The notes below the pieces were generated by a model. That model had not been told where the DNA came from. It did no database searches and worked only from the letters and a program-made list of their open reading frames with translations. Below are positions 13,824 to 23,900 of a DNA stretch of 38,445 nucleotides, in pieces. The stretch lies in contig JAHEGI010000020.1 in the NCBI GenBank assembly GCA_024639785.1, positions 166,360 to 204,804 of the forward strand. Direction: 5' to 3'. A program made the position numbers and the translations under genes. Source of the DNA: Cryomorphaceae bacterium. Lineage in GTDB: Bacteria; Bacteroidota; Bacteroidia; Flavobacteriales; Schleiferiaceae. How positions within the stretch are numbered: position 1 is the stretch's first letter; every line of letters begins with the position of its first letter.

Positions 13824-16196
13824 ATGCGCCAAATCACACTTTTCCTCGCCTTCTTTGGCTTTTTTACCTCCGCCATCGCCCAATCCGCCATTACCGTTAG
13901 TGGGAATATCAGCGAAGCCGCGACAGGAGAGACCTTGCCCTCCGCCTTGGTAATTCTTCAATCAAAAGACGGAAGCTTCAGCGCGACCACCAACCCGTAC
14001 GGATTCTATTCGCTTACCGTGCCCAGTGGGGCGAGCTATCGGCTCAGAGTAAACCTCATTGGCTACGCGCAAATTGAGCAAAACCTTGGCGCTCTAACCG
14101 CTAATCGCAAAGTCAATGTAGCCCTCAAAGAAGAGGCTACCCAGCTGGGTGAAGTCGACGTCGTTTCACAGCGTCTCAACGCCAACGTGACCACGACCGA
14201 AATGAGCGTCAGTGCCCTGAGCGCGAAAGAAATTAAAAAGGTTCCGCAACTTTTAGGTGAAACCGATATCATCCGCACCCTGACCCTCTTACCCGGAGTC
14301 TCGACGGTGGGTGAAGGAGCAAGCGGATTCAATGTGCGTGGAGGAAACGCCGACCAAAACCTCATCCTTTTGGACGAAGCCCCGGTCTACAATTCTTCGC
14401 ACCTCTTTGGCTTCTTCAGCATTTTTAACGCAGATGCCGTCAAGGATGTAAAGCTTTACAAAGGGGGGATGCCGGCAAATTATGGCGGTCGTCTTTCATC
14501 CGTGCTGGACGTGCGTCAAAAAGAGGGCAACAGCCAAAAATTCAGTGGTACAGGGGGCATTGGACTGCTCTCCAGCCGACTACTTCTTGAGGGGCCCATC
14601 GTCAAAGACAAAGTGAATTTCATGGTGGCCGGTCGCCGCTCCTACTTTGACTTATTCTTCCCCTTATTCGATTCGCCCGAATTAGACAATACCACCATCT
14701 ACTTCTATGACTTAAATGTCAAAATCAACGCAAAAGTATCCGACAAAGACCGCGTCTTTTTGAGCTCTTACTTTGGTCGCGATCAATTTGGAGCCTCGGA
14801 CTTATTTGATTTTGGTTGGGGCAACTGGACAAGCACGCTACGCTGGAACCGGCTAATTAACCCACGTCTTTTTTTCAATGCCACGGCGGTGTATTCGGAC
14901 TATACCTACCAATTGGGCACCCCCAAGGATGCCGATCCCGCCTTTATCTGGGACTCGCGGATTCAGAACTACGTGAGCAATCTGGGTTGGACTTGGTATG
15001 CGAATACAGCACACACGGTAGATTTTGGGATCCAAAACACAGCCTATGTCTTTCATCCGGGTCAAATATCTGGGATATTTAGCCTTGAGCTGCAGCAAGA
15101 ATATGCGACGGAGCCCGCCTTGTATGTCAGCGATGACTGGCGTATCACCGATGCACTCACGGCAACCTATGGCCTGCGTTACAGCACCTTCTTCAATCTG
15201 GGTGGGCGCGACATCCAAACCTACAGCAATCCGCTCAATCCGAAAGAAATTGAAGCCACGGGAATCACCACCTATGCCCCAGGGGAGATCATTGCTTCAT
15301 TCACGGGGCTGGCCGGTTTAGAGCCTCGACTGGCGCTGAACTATCAGCTCGGCCCACGTTCTGCGCTCAAAGCGAGCTACAACCGCTCACGGCAATATCT
15401 GCACTTGATTAGCAATAATACCACGGCCACACCGGTCAATGTCTGGCGCCCTGCCGGACAGTTTATTCAGCCAGCCACAGTGGACCAAGTCGCCCTCGGA
15501 TGGGCCCAAAATTTTGGGGAACAAGGCATCCGACTGAGCCTCGAAGCGTATTACAAAGAATTCCAAGACTTATTGGATTATAAAGACGGGGCAGATTTAG
15601 TCTTTACAGAATACATTGAAACCCAGCTATTGCGTGGCGATGGCCGGGCCTATGGGGCAGAATTCTTGCTCGAAAAGAAGCAAGGCGCGGTGACCGGCTG
15701 GCTAGGATACACCCTTTCCAGGACCGAACGCATTGTCGATGGAGGCACCCGAGAAACCCGAATTAACAATGGCCAATGGTACCCCGCCAATTATGACAAG
15801 TTGCATGATTTGAACTTGGTTGCCAATTGGTCCATATCGAAAGCGTGGGAAGTTGGTGGCAATTTTGCTTTTCAATCAGGCCGGCCCATCACTTATCCAG
15901 ATTCCCGAGCTGAGTTTGAAGGAATGTATTTCCCCGTCTACACGAACCGAAATGGCGCGCGCACTCCGGCGAGTCATCGATTAGATCTCTCAGCAACCTA
16001 TACCATGGGGACGAAGAAGGCCAAAAAAGCTTGGGAGTCTTCTTTGGCCTTTGGTGCCTACAATGTCTATGGCCGTCGCAATCCCTATAGTATTTTCTTC
16101 CGTGCGGACTTCAGCCAACCCACCAATGTGCAGGCCTACCGCTTGTCCATCTTTGGTTCGGTTATCCCATACTTCACCTACAATTTCAATTTCTGA
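13824..16196 (+). CDS. TonB-dependent receptor with N-terminal carboxypeptidase-like domain
   Basis: The ATG at 13824 gives 790 aa starting with a signal peptide (MRQITLFLAFFGFFTSAIAQ); the open frame reaches 84 nt further upstream without a plausible signal. Domains: CarboxypepD-reg-like domain (about 22-105; VSGNISEAATGETLPSALV), plug (about 115-225; VSTVGEGASGFNVRGGNADQ, LDEAPVYNSSHLFGF), then a 22-strand-type barrel to the C-terminus, ending YFTYNFNF. It imports a ligand across the outer membrane using TonB energy. At about 790 aa and paired with a DUF4249 lipoprotein rather than SusD, it is not a classical glycan SusC. The substrate cannot be read from sequence. The stop overlaps the next ATG (TGATG). 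Confidence 0.93.
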   Translation: MRQITLFLAFFGFFTSAIAQSAITVSGNISEAATGETLPSALVILQSKDGSFSATTNPYGFYSLTVPSGASYRLRVNLIGYAQIEQNLGALTANRKVNVALKEEATQLGEVDVVSQRLNANVTTTEMSVSALSAKEIKKVPQLLGETDIIRTLTLLPGVSTVGEGASGFNVRGGNADQNLILLDEAPVYNSSHLFGFFSIFNADAVKDVKLYKGGMPANYGGRLSSVLDVRQKEGNSQKFSGTGGIGLLSSRLLLEGPIVKDKVNFMVAGRRSYFDLFFPLFDSPELDNTTIYFYDLNVKINAKVSDKDRVFLSSYFGRDQFGASDLFDFGWGNWTSTLRWNRLINPRLFFNATAVYSDYTYQLGTPKDADPAFIWDSRIQNYVSNLGWTWYANTAHTVDFGIQNTAYVFHPGQISGIFSLELQQEYATEPALYVSDDWRITDALTATYGLRYSTFFNLGGRDIQTYSNPLNPKEIEATGITTYAPGEIIASFTGLAGLEPRLALNYQLGPRSALKASYNRSRQYLHLISNNTTATPVNVWRPAGQFIQPATVDQVALGWAQNFGEQGIRLSLEAYYKEFQDLLDYKDGADLVFTEYIETQLLRGDGRAYGAEFLLEKKQGAVTGWLGYTLSRTERIVDGGTRETRINNGQWYPANYDKLHDLNLVANWSISKAWEVGGNFAFQSGRPITYPDSRAEFEGMYFPVYTNRNGARTPASHRLDLSATYTMGTKKAKKAWESSLAFGAYNVYGRRNPYSIFFRADFSQPTNVQAYRLSIFGSVIPYFTYNFNF

Positions 16197-17056
16197 TGCG
16201 TCCGTTCACTACCATTTTTCTTGGCCTTCTGACCGCATCGGGCATCGTCCTTTCATGTCAGGACCCCATCGACCTCACCTTGCCTGACGGCGAAACCCGT
16301 TTAATCGTCAATGGCTCTGTGGGAGATAGCACTTCGGTCTATGCAGACTTGAGTTGGAGTGTGAATTACCTCAGTGACGGACTGAACCCACCCGTCGAAA
16401 ATGCCACCGTCATTTTGTTCGAAAATGGACTCCCCGTTGATACCCTAAGCCACCTCCAAGGGGGACATTACGAAGGGGAATTTCGCGGGGACTTCGCTCA
16501 AACCTATGCCATCCAAGTCCAGATTCCCGAAAGTGCCAATTTGCCCTCGGGCACATGGCGCTCCTCCGGTGAAGCCCTAGGTCGTTGCAATCCCTTCGAC
16601 TCGGTGTATTCCGCTTTTGTACCTCGGGCACCCTTCGTGCGAGAGGGCTATTACGTCTATGCGCACTGGACCGAAGCCGCCGGATTTGGCGATCACTACC
16701 GCGCGCGGATTTGGCGCAATGACACGCTGGAAAATGCCCCATTCAACCTGCAAGTCTTCGACGATGGCTTTTTGGATGGCCGCTCCAACAATGATCTTGA
16801 CCTTCCCGCCATTGAAGTGGCGGGTCCTGACCAAATTGGTGTGACCTACACGTTAGAAATTGGCAGTATCCCCTTGGGACTTTTCAGTTATCTCCAATTG
16901 CTTCGGGAACAGACCTTGCAAGTTGGCGGCTTATTTGACCCCCCTCCGGCCCCCATCATTGGGAATATCTACCGCGAGGGAGATCCCGAAGATTTTGCAC
17001 TGGGCTACTTCTATCCTTCCGCTCGTCGAAAAATCACCTGGACCATTACGGAATAG
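16196..17056 (+). CDS. DUF4249-family lipoprotein, partner of the TonB receptor
   Basis: The protein is 286 aa with a lipobox at GIVLSC (Cys21). It has a beta-rich body: LIVNGSVGDSTSVYADLSWS near the N-terminus, then VENATVILFENGLPVDTL and YAIQVQIPES. This pattern matches DUF4249, which is regularly encoded next to TonB-dependent receptors in Bacteroidota. It probably sits on the outer membrane and helps ligand capture by the neighbouring receptor (inference from context). The start overlaps the receptor stop by one base, showing translational coupling. Confidence 0.85.
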   Translation: MRPFTTIFLGLLTASGIVLSCQDPIDLTLPDGETRLIVNGSVGDSTSVYADLSWSVNYLSDGLNPPVENATVILFENGLPVDTLSHLQGGHYEGEFRGDFAQTYAIQVQIPESANLPSGTWRSSGEALGRCNPFDSVYSAFVPRAPFVREGYYVYAHWTEAAGFGDHYRARIWRNDTLENAPFNLQVFDDGFLDGRSNNDLDLPAIEVAGPDQIGVTYTLEIGSIPLGLFSYLQLLREQTLQVGGLFDPPPAPIIGNIYREGDPEDFALGYFYPSARRKITWTITE

Positions 17057-17078
17057 ACGGCATCCCGAACGCATCCGT

Positions 17079-17086
17079 TACCTTTG
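17079..17086 (+). promoter_or_regulatory. Candidate -7 promoter element TACCTTTG
   Basis: The sequence is an exact match to the Bacteroidota -7 consensus TAnnTTTG, six bases before the MscS-type ATG. It would give a nearly leaderless transcript. No good -33 element is visible 19-21 nt upstream, so this is tentative. Confidence 0.3.
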
Positions 17087-17091
17087 TCGTC

Positions 17092-18369
17092 ATGGATCCT
17101 TCAAGCATCAATCCGGGCCACTGGACCCGAAAATTATTGGAAGCCCAAGGCCTTTCCGATTCTGTCGTCGCAGCTTTGACGATCTCTGTCGATTTTATCG
17201 TGCTCGTTTTAGCCAGTCTTTTGGCTGACTTTGTCGCGCGCAGTATCCTGATGCGGTTGATCCGTCGCTTTGTCCTTCGCACGAAGGTCACGTGGGATGA
17301 CCATTTTTTGAAGGAAAAGGTATTTGAAGCGCTAGTACACCTGCTTCCAACCATTTTGATTCGAGCCTTTATTCCCTTGGTGTTTGAGCATGCCGAAAAT
17401 TGGATCGCCCCCTTGCAAAATATTTTGAGCTTCTTGCTCATTTATCAGGTGGCCATCTTGGTAAACCGCAGCGCCCGAGCAACAAGCCATGTCTTGGAGG
17501 ATCAAGAGCAATTCAAGGACAAGCCCATCCGCACCCTCTTATCTGTGGTGCAATTCCTTACGTGGTTCATCGCCATATTGGCCGTTATTTCGCAAGCTTC
17601 CGGCACCCCCTTGGGCAGCCTCATGGCAGGAATGGCGGGCGCCACGGCGATCATCATCTTGATTTTCCAAGATGCCATCAATGGACTCTTAGCCAACTTT
17701 CAAATTGCGATGTACGACCTCCTGCGGAAAGGCGACTGGATCACTTTTGAGCGCTTTGGGGTGGATGGCGACGTCATCTCTGTGGATTTGACCACGGTGA
17801 AAATCAAAAACTTTGACAACACCATCAGCAGCGTCCCCGCCAAAGCATTCGTTACCGAGAGCTTCGTCAATTGGCGCGGAATGCAAATGGCCAATGTTCG
17901 CCGGATCAAGCGCAACCTCGTCATCGATTTAGACTCGATCCAATTCTGTAGTGATGAATTGCTAGACAAGCTGAGTGGGATCGAACGTGTCAGGGAATAC
18001 ATCGGCGAGCGCAAAACTGAAATTGCTCAACACAACCTCAGTGTTGGAGCCGACAAATCTCAGCCTTTGAATGGAAGGCACATGACCAACTTGGGCGTCT
18101 TCCGGATGTATGCTAGTCAGTATTTGAAAGAGCATGCGCAAATCTCCGATGAGCATTCCTTGATGGTACGCCAATTACAGCCTTTAGGTACTGGCGTTCC
18201 TTTGGAGGTCTATTGTTTTGCCAAAGAGATAAGCTGGGTGCCCTACGAAGGAATTGTATCGGACATCTTCGATCACCTGATCGCTGCAGCTCCCGCATTT
18301 GGACTGCGTCTTTACCAAGCCCCTACCTCACGAAGCGGATACATGGGCACTAACGCGGGACAAGCCTAA
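17092..18369 (+). CDS. Mechanosensitive channel, MscS family (YbdG/MscM-like)
   Basis: The protein is 425 aa. Five hydrophobic segments (about 25-50, 85-103, 108-123, 147-166, 176-200) lead into the pore helix and beta domain GATAIIILIFQDAINGLLAN. GDWITFERFGVDGDVISVDLTTVKI and FVTESFVNWRGMQ follow. The RRIKR motif and the long C-terminal cytoplasmic domain are those of E. coli YbdG rather than the shorter MscS. It should sit in the inner membrane and release solutes on osmotic downshift. It is separated from the downstream ruvC by 3 nt, so the two are likely co-transcribed; no functional link is obvious. Confidence 0.9.
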   Translation: MDPSSINPGHWTRKLLEAQGLSDSVVAALTISVDFIVLVLASLLADFVARSILMRLIRRFVLRTKVTWDDHFLKEKVFEALVHLLPTILIRAFIPLVFEHAENWIAPLQNILSFLLIYQVAILVNRSARATSHVLEDQEQFKDKPIRTLLSVVQFLTWFIAILAVISQASGTPLGSLMAGMAGATAIIILIFQDAINGLLANFQIAMYDLLRKGDWITFERFGVDGDVISVDLTTVKIKNFDNTISSVPAKAFVTESFVNWRGMQMANVRRIKRNLVIDLDSIQFCSDELLDKLSGIERVREYIGERKTEIAQHNLSVGADKSQPLNGRHMTNLGVFRMYASQYLKEHAQISDEHSLMVRQLQPLGTGVPLEVYCFAKEISWVPYEGIVSDIFDHLIAAAPAFGLRLYQAPTSRSGYMGTNAGQA

Positions 18370-18372
18370 GGC

Positions 18373-18951
18373 ATGATTGTCCTTGGCGTAGACCCAGGAA
18401 CCGTTGTATTAGGTTACGGCATTATTCGGATTGAAGGAAAAAAATTGACCTGCATCACCTTGGATGCAGTCAAACTTGACGCCAAAAAGGATCCCTTTGA
18501 GCGCTTGCGCGACATTCATGGTGTGATTGCTGAGCTGTTCAAAACCTATCAGCCCGACCAAATGGCCATGGAGGCTCCGTTTTTTGGCAAGAATATCCAA
18601 TCTATGCTCAAGCTAGGGCGGGCACAGGGAGTAATCATGTCCGCGGGACTCGCGGCAGGAATCCCTGTTCTTGAATATTCCCCGCGAAAGGTCAAGCAGT
18701 CCATTACTGGCAATGGCGCCGCAAGCAAAGAACAAGTGAGCGGCATGCTGCAACACATCTATGGACTGGAAGAGATGCCGAAGCTTTTTGACGCCACCGA
18801 CGGCCTGGCGGTAGCTACGTGCCACGCCTATGCCCTTAGTTCCCCGGTTCAGAGCACTAGCTCTGCCAATCAACTAAAAAAGGCTCCCAAAGGAGCCGGA
18901 AAAGGGTCGTGGTCGCAATTCTTAACTCAGAATCCAGACCGACTCAAATAA
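18373..18951 (+). CDS. ruvC: Crossover junction endodeoxyribonuclease RuvC
   Basis: This 192-aa Holliday-junction resolvase works with RuvAB in recombinational repair. Catalytic acidic residues are visible: D7 (GVDPGT), E67 (AMEAPF), D140 and D143 (FDATDGLA). SPRKVKQSITGNGAASKEQV is the characteristic central motif. After about residue 155 there is a Ser/Lys/Gly-rich tail (PKGAGKGSWSQF) somewhat longer than in proteobacterial RuvC. Its 3' end overlaps the convergent HIT-protein gene by 8 bp, with no room for a separate terminator. Confidence 0.97.
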   Translation: MIVLGVDPGTVVLGYGIIRIEGKKLTCITLDAVKLDAKKDPFERLRDIHGVIAELFKTYQPDQMAMEAPFFGKNIQSMLKLGRAQGVIMSAGLAAGIPVLEYSPRKVKQSITGNGAASKEQVSGMLQHIYGLEEMPKLFDATDGLAVATCHAYALSSPVQSTSSANQLKKAPKGAGKGSWSQFLTQNPDRLK

Positions 18952-19354
18952 GATTGTATTCGGGCACCTCATTCGCGATGCCCGCAGCAATTTCTTCCAT
19001 CACCTCCGCCGAAAGTTGAAGCTTTGGTTGCGCAAAATTGAGGTCACCTTCTGTACGCATAGGCACAAGATGGATGTGTGCATGTGGGACTTCAAATCCC
19101 AAAACTGCTACCCCTACGCGATTGCATGGGACTGAAGCTTCGATGCCCTTGGCCACTTTATGGCTAAATGCCCACAGCGCTTGAAAATCCTCTTCGGGTA
19201 AATCGAATAAACGGTCTACCTCCATCTTCGGAACCACTAGCGTATGTCCCTTGGAAAGGGGGCGAATATCCAAAAACGCAATCGCGTGCTCGCACTCCGC
19301 TACCTTATAGCAGGGAATGTCACCACGGATGATCTTTGAGAATATACTGGACAT
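18944..19354 (-). CDS. HIT-family nucleotide-binding hydrolase
   Basis: This 136-aa protein has the full HIT signature HAHIHLVP (residues 91-98; H91, H93, H95) and the N-terminal IFSKIIRGDIPCYKV typical of Hint/HinT-type proteins. Members hydrolyse nucleotide phosphoramidates or dinucleotides. It lies 12 nt downstream of greA and is probably in the same transcript. It overlaps the end of ruvC on the opposite strand. Confidence 0.95.
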   Translation of the reverse strand: MSSIFSKIIRGDIPCYKVAECEHAIAFLDIRPLSKGHTLVVPKMEVDRLFDLPEEDFQALWAFSHKVAKGIEASVPCNRVGVAVLGFEVPHAHIHLVPMRTEGDLNFAQPKLQLSAEVMEEIAAGIANEVPEYNLI

Positions 19355-19366
19355 GCTTTGGTGAAC

Positions 19367-19837
19367 TTAACGCGAAATTTCTAATATCTCGAGTTTCATT
19401 GTCCCATTGGGCACCTGAATGTCCACTATTTCTCCCGCACTCCGGCCGAGGAGACCTTTGCCTATGGGGCTGTTGACAGAGATTTTACCTGCCTTTAGGT
19501 CGGCCTCCTGCTCCGCCACGAGCGTGTAATTGAACTCCATCTTATTTACCGGGTTGCGCAATTTCACCTTCGAGAGAATAAGCACCTTGCTCATGTCCAA
19601 TTGGCTTTCGTCCACGACCCGGGCATTCGCCATGACCTCTTCCATCTTGGCAATTTTCAACTCAAGCAAACCTTGCGCTTCCTTGGCTGCATCATATTCC
19701 GCATTCTCGCTGAGGTCCCCTTTATCTCGCGCCTCTGCGATTTGAGCAGAAATGCGTGCACGCTCTACAGAACGAAGTTGTTCGAGATCTTCTTTGAGCT
19801 TTTTAAAGCCCTCCGGGGTGAGGTAGGAAACAGACAT
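19367..19837 (-). CDS. greA: Transcription elongation factor GreA
   Basis: The protein is 156 aa. The N-terminal coiled-coil carries EARDKGDLSENAEYDAAKEA with the catalytic acidic tip D41/E44, which enters the RNA polymerase secondary channel to stimulate transcript cleavage. The C-terminal FKBP-like domain (about 80-156) includes INSPIGK-type sequence (SVNSPIGKGLLG). Full length for the family. It is followed 12 nt later by the HIT gene. Confidence 0.97.
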   Translation of the reverse strand: MSVSYLTPEGFKKLKEDLEQLRSVERARISAQIAEARDKGDLSENAEYDAAKEAQGLLELKIAKMEEVMANARVVDESQLDMSKVLILSKVKLRNPVNKMEFNYTLVAEQEADLKAGKISVNSPIGKGLLGRSAGEIVDIQVPNGTMKLEILEISR

Positions 19838-19858
19838 AAAAGACTAAGTTTTAAACGA

Positions 19859-19888
19859 GAATGAGATCCCTGGCTGGGGATCTCATTC
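19859..19888 (-). terminator. Hairpin between the PorV-like gene and greA, possible terminator
   Basis: A 12-bp perfect stem (19859-19870 with 19877-19888; GAATGAGATCCC and its complement) has a 6-nt loop. It lies 23 nt after the PorV-like stop and 22 nt before greA. Only a weak U-rich tract follows on the minus strand, so it could instead act in the greA leader. Confidence 0.55.
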
Positions 19889-19911
19889 CATGAAAGGTAA
19901 TAAAAATTGCC

Positions 19912-20946
19912 TTACAACACCAAGGTCGCGCCTAGGGTGTGCACCCCAGCAAACGCAGAATTGGTTAGGCGGTAAGCATAGCTGATATTCAACTTCGAGG
20001 TTCCACCGGTAGGCGCATTGACGCTAAAGCCCATCGCTGGACCTGTAAATGCCTCTGAGGCCAAACCATCGTAACGGTTGTCAAAGGCAGCATAGGAAGC
20101 GCGAACTTGGAAGATATCATTGTGGTCAAATTCAATGCCCGCGGTAAACTGATCCTTCTTAAATGAATTGGAAATGAAGTTTCCAGCCAAGTGAAGGCGG
20201 TTCTTTGCATCGAGGTCAAAACGCTTGGAAGCACCAATGGCCAACTGCGTAGGCAATTCGAACTGCTCCGTACGGCTATCAAACGTCGTGGTGTGCGAGC
20301 CCGTGGGCACGGGCAGGACAATGGCCATACCGTCGCCGTTGTACCCAAAGGAAGGGCCAATGTTGCGCAAAGTAATCCCAAAACGGAAGTCACGTTCCTG
20401 TCCTGTCACATATTGGACCCCCGCATCAAAACACACACCCGTAGCGGTCAAATTGCTAATGGTGGAGTTATACAGCTTGATGTTAATTCCACCGTAGATA
20501 CTTTGGGTGAACTTCTTGGCATAGGCCATGCCGATGATCGTTGACGTAGGACTAAAGTAGCCCGCTCCGCCATCCGGCAATTCGGTCGTGGTCACCTCAA
20601 TTTGGCCATAATTCATATTGGTCACGTGAATGCCCAATACCCCATCGTTTCCTGAAGGAGTCGCAAAAGAAGCCGAATTCAACTGAATCCCACTGCCGAC
20701 AAGCCATTGGCTGTTGGCAAACCCCGCCTGTAAGCCCGTGGTAAATGCCATACCTGCGATGTTGCCATACATCGCCTCAAGGCCCATGACATTCGCGGTA
20801 TTGCCCTCTGACCAGCCTGCGGTGCGTGCCCAAGGGTTAATGAGAAGCTCCGAGGCTCCAGCGGAACCCGAACGAACTGGGTTACCCGCGTAGAGGGCCG
20901 TTCCTGCGGCAATCAGAGCGATACTTGCAATTACTTTTTTCATCAT
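19912..20946 (-). CDS. PorV/PorQ-family outer-membrane protein (T9SS-associated)
   Basis: This 344-aa protein has a signal peptide (MKKVIASIALIAAGTALYA). It then has the N-terminal signature of the PorV/PorQ group: SAGASELLINPWARTAGW, ANVMGLEAMYGNIAGMAF. A FadL-like beta-barrel extends to the C-terminus (ISYAYRLTNSAFAGVHTLGATLVL region). In T9SS, PorV carries cargo from the translocon and PorQ serves the attachment complex. This copy is in an operon with a large sorted protein (10-nt gap), suggesting a dedicated partner for that cargo. A second Met at position 2 is an equally good start. Confidence 0.82.
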   Translation of the reverse strand: MMKKVIASIALIAAGTALYAGNPVRSGSAGASELLINPWARTAGWSEGNTANVMGLEAMYGNIAGMAFTTGLQAGFANSQWLVGSGIQLNSASFATPSGNDGVLGIHVTNMNYGQIEVTTTELPDGGAGYFSPTSTIIGMAYAKKFTQSIYGGINIKLYNSTISNLTATGVCFDAGVQYVTGQERDFRFGITLRNIGPSFGYNGDGMAIVLPVPTGSHTTTFDSRTEQFELPTQLAIGASKRFDLDAKNRLHLAGNFISNSFKKDQFTAGIEFDHNDIFQVRASYAAFDNRYDGLASEAFTGPAMGFSVNAPTGGTSKLNISYAYRLTNSAFAGVHTLGATLVL

Positions 20947-20956
20947 AATCCTTTAC

Positions 20957-23900
20957 TTAGAAACCAGTTGGGTCAAATGGACGGAGGGTTCCGAAGAACT
21001 TGATCACCTTCTCACCAATACCTGGGGCATCGATGTGAATGAGGTATACCCCACTTGCGATAGGTACCCCGTAGTTATTCTTCAAATCCCAATACATCCA
21101 GGTATCTGTATTTGACTTTTTCAAGGTGCGCACCAATGCGCCTTCTACCGTGTAAATGCTGACCGTACAATTCTCGGGCAAGTTGGTCACCTTGACCAAA
21201 TTATCCAACTGAGATTGCTCGTACGCAGACAAGCTGAAGTATGGGTTAGGCACAACGCGGATTATATCCAATGCGCTTGAAGCGACATCCGTGATGCCTT
21301 TTTCCGTAGCGACATTATTCGTATTGAACTGGTACATCGGATTGCTATTATTCGTGCCATCCGTTTCGTACTTCTCGTATGGACGAGCCATGCGAATCCG
21401 CACGCGGGCATCCGAAGGCATGTCGGTGTACAAGTCACGGCCATCAAAACGCGGATCCATCAAAGGAATGCTGGTCCACATCAAGCTCTTTGTGACTTTG
21501 TTTCGGTTCAGGATCTGACCCATATTGTTCAATTCCGTGTACAATGGGTTGTTCAACTCATCGCTGCCCGCATAATCCAATGGAACTTTCGACAAGCCTT
21601 GCTGGAAGTATGGTCCAAATACATAGATGTAGTGCTGACCACCGAACTTAAAGCCACCCGTGACCGGATCTGCCGGGAAGGTAGAAAGTCGTGACGTGGG
21701 GTTGAACAACATGTCTTTACCATTATCGCCTACCATCCATGAATTCTCACCGAAGGCGATGTTCAAACGAGTGCCTGTTTCTACGTCAATGGCATAGCCA
21801 GGGAACCAAGACCAACCAGTGCTCGTGCTACTGCGCACCAATTCACCATTGTTGTTTTTGTCCCAGCTCGCGCCTGCACGTAAGCGCCACTTGCGCACGG
21901 CGCCTTCTGTCAAATCTTGGTCCTCACCCATTTCCAATACAGGCACACGAGTCCACTTCGTATGATCACTTGTGAATACGATATCCACAGAATGGAGGTC
22001 ACGTGGATTCATCCGAGCAGAGAACGCGGACTGCGAAGAGTCTGCTGGGCCCATACCATAGATGTTGTTCCCCGCATCATATCCACGGCCGATGTAGCTC
22101 ACATACGGGAATGGTCCCCAGGTTCCACCGACGATATTGGTGAAGAGTGACTTCGGATCGTTTGGATAATCGCGGTAATACGATGCGGGCTTGGTGCTCA
22201 AGTCATTCTGACCTGCCAAAATCCAGTTCCGTGGTCCGTAACTATCATCGTCCTTCACGCCAGACAACCATGTTTGGGTTGGATCAGCATAGATCACTTC
22301 TGACTCGATAATACCCGCATTCCGCGCGTTATCTGGGTCATTTCCAGGATTCTCTTGGTCGCGAATTTCTACGCTCAAGCCCAATTCCGGAATGATTTGC
22401 TCGTTGATGAATGAAATAGCGGTCATCGAAGAAGCAATGACATTACCGGTTCCATCTTCAACCTGCCAGTTTGCACTTGGGCCGATGCCATCAAAGCGAA
22501 GAACAAAGTTGCCTGCAGGTACATTCAGTGGATCAACCACTTTCACATTGACCGGGCCGTAGCCTGACTTGTACGTCGGGTGGCTCAAGTAGAAGTTGTT
22601 GACAATCGCGTCATGGGAAGCTGAATCAAGCTCCAAGGCCGTTCCACCGTTACCCATACCTTCAATACGCGTAATAATGGGGCTGAAACCGTAGGCCGAA
22701 TTTTGAATCGTTCCGCCCGCCTCCGAAGAAACGATATGAGGAATTCCTTCGTACTTCTTCACATTGTTCCGACCAGCCAAGAAAGGCTTGCGTTGTCCGT
22801 TGGGGTGAAGCACTTGATCAAATGGCTCATACTCGTTATATGCGTAGGCTACTACGGTGAAGTAGTATGAACTATGGTTCACCAGGCGGCGATCCGTACC
22901 CGTGGCAAAGGCATCTTCCTTTACCAAGAAGCTCATCTGAATGCCCGCATCATTATACTCCAAGGTCATGTCCTGAGGGATCAACAGCTCCAAGTCTGGA
23001 TCCAATTCCCAGTTAATCAAACGCTCTACGCCATTCTTGATATCACATTGTGCAATCAAACGGGCTTGGTTGGGGTCATACCGATCACCGACCGACGCAT
23101 TGGCATTCGCCATTTGGAAAATTTGGAAACCTTCGAACTTGTACGTGTTGTCCGTAAATGGAATCAATGGATCCGCTTCTTGGTAGTCCAAATTCTGATT
23201 GTTTTGACCATCACGATAGCTTAACATGATCACCAACTCGCGGTCCAATTCCTGGATCTCCATGTCCGGTGCATCCGGGCCATTAAGGATTTGGAAGCAG
23301 TTGTCAAACAAGCTTTGGGCTTTGTCGTCTGCAATCAAAATTTTCTCTACCGAAGCAAACAAGTCTGCTTTGTTATAGTCGCGTTCCCAAACTACCCCCG
23401 TGGTGATAAAGTTCAAAGCTCCTGGAGCCAAAGAGAAAGGTCCCGCGTTGTGCAGACCGCGCTTGTCCTCCGAGTTGTTTGGAGATTCGTACCAATCCTG
23501 TGAAGCTGTTGGAGCACTATTTCCTGTAGTATCGTAGGTGTCCCCTGGATAGGCAAACAAGGTCTGCAAACCTGAACCATCGGCGGTGAAACCATCACCA
23601 TTCGCTGGGTTACCTGGGCCAGAAGGGGTCTCTACCACCAATGGGTTACCATTCTTCCAGCGCGATTGCATGAAATTATAGTACTCCGCCGCGGTGTTCG
23701 GGTTGCCTGAGAAGGCTGATCCCGTGTTGTTGTAGTACATGAAACCGGACATGATGATCCGCTCGTTCACACCGGTCACAGGGTTTTCTGCCTGGCAATC
23801 GCCATTGTCATCACGAACGCCATCAATACAGCCATCCCGGTCATTGTCAAGACCATCAAAATAATCGGCAAAGGGACCTTGGAAGAAGTCAAAGCCCACG

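Noticed and set aside
13824-17056. Receptor plus lipoprotein as a SusC/SusD glycan uptake pair
   Set aside because: The receptor is shorter than SusC, and the lipoprotein is beta-rich DUF4249 rather than the helical TPR-type SusD. No glycoside hydrolase is nearby.
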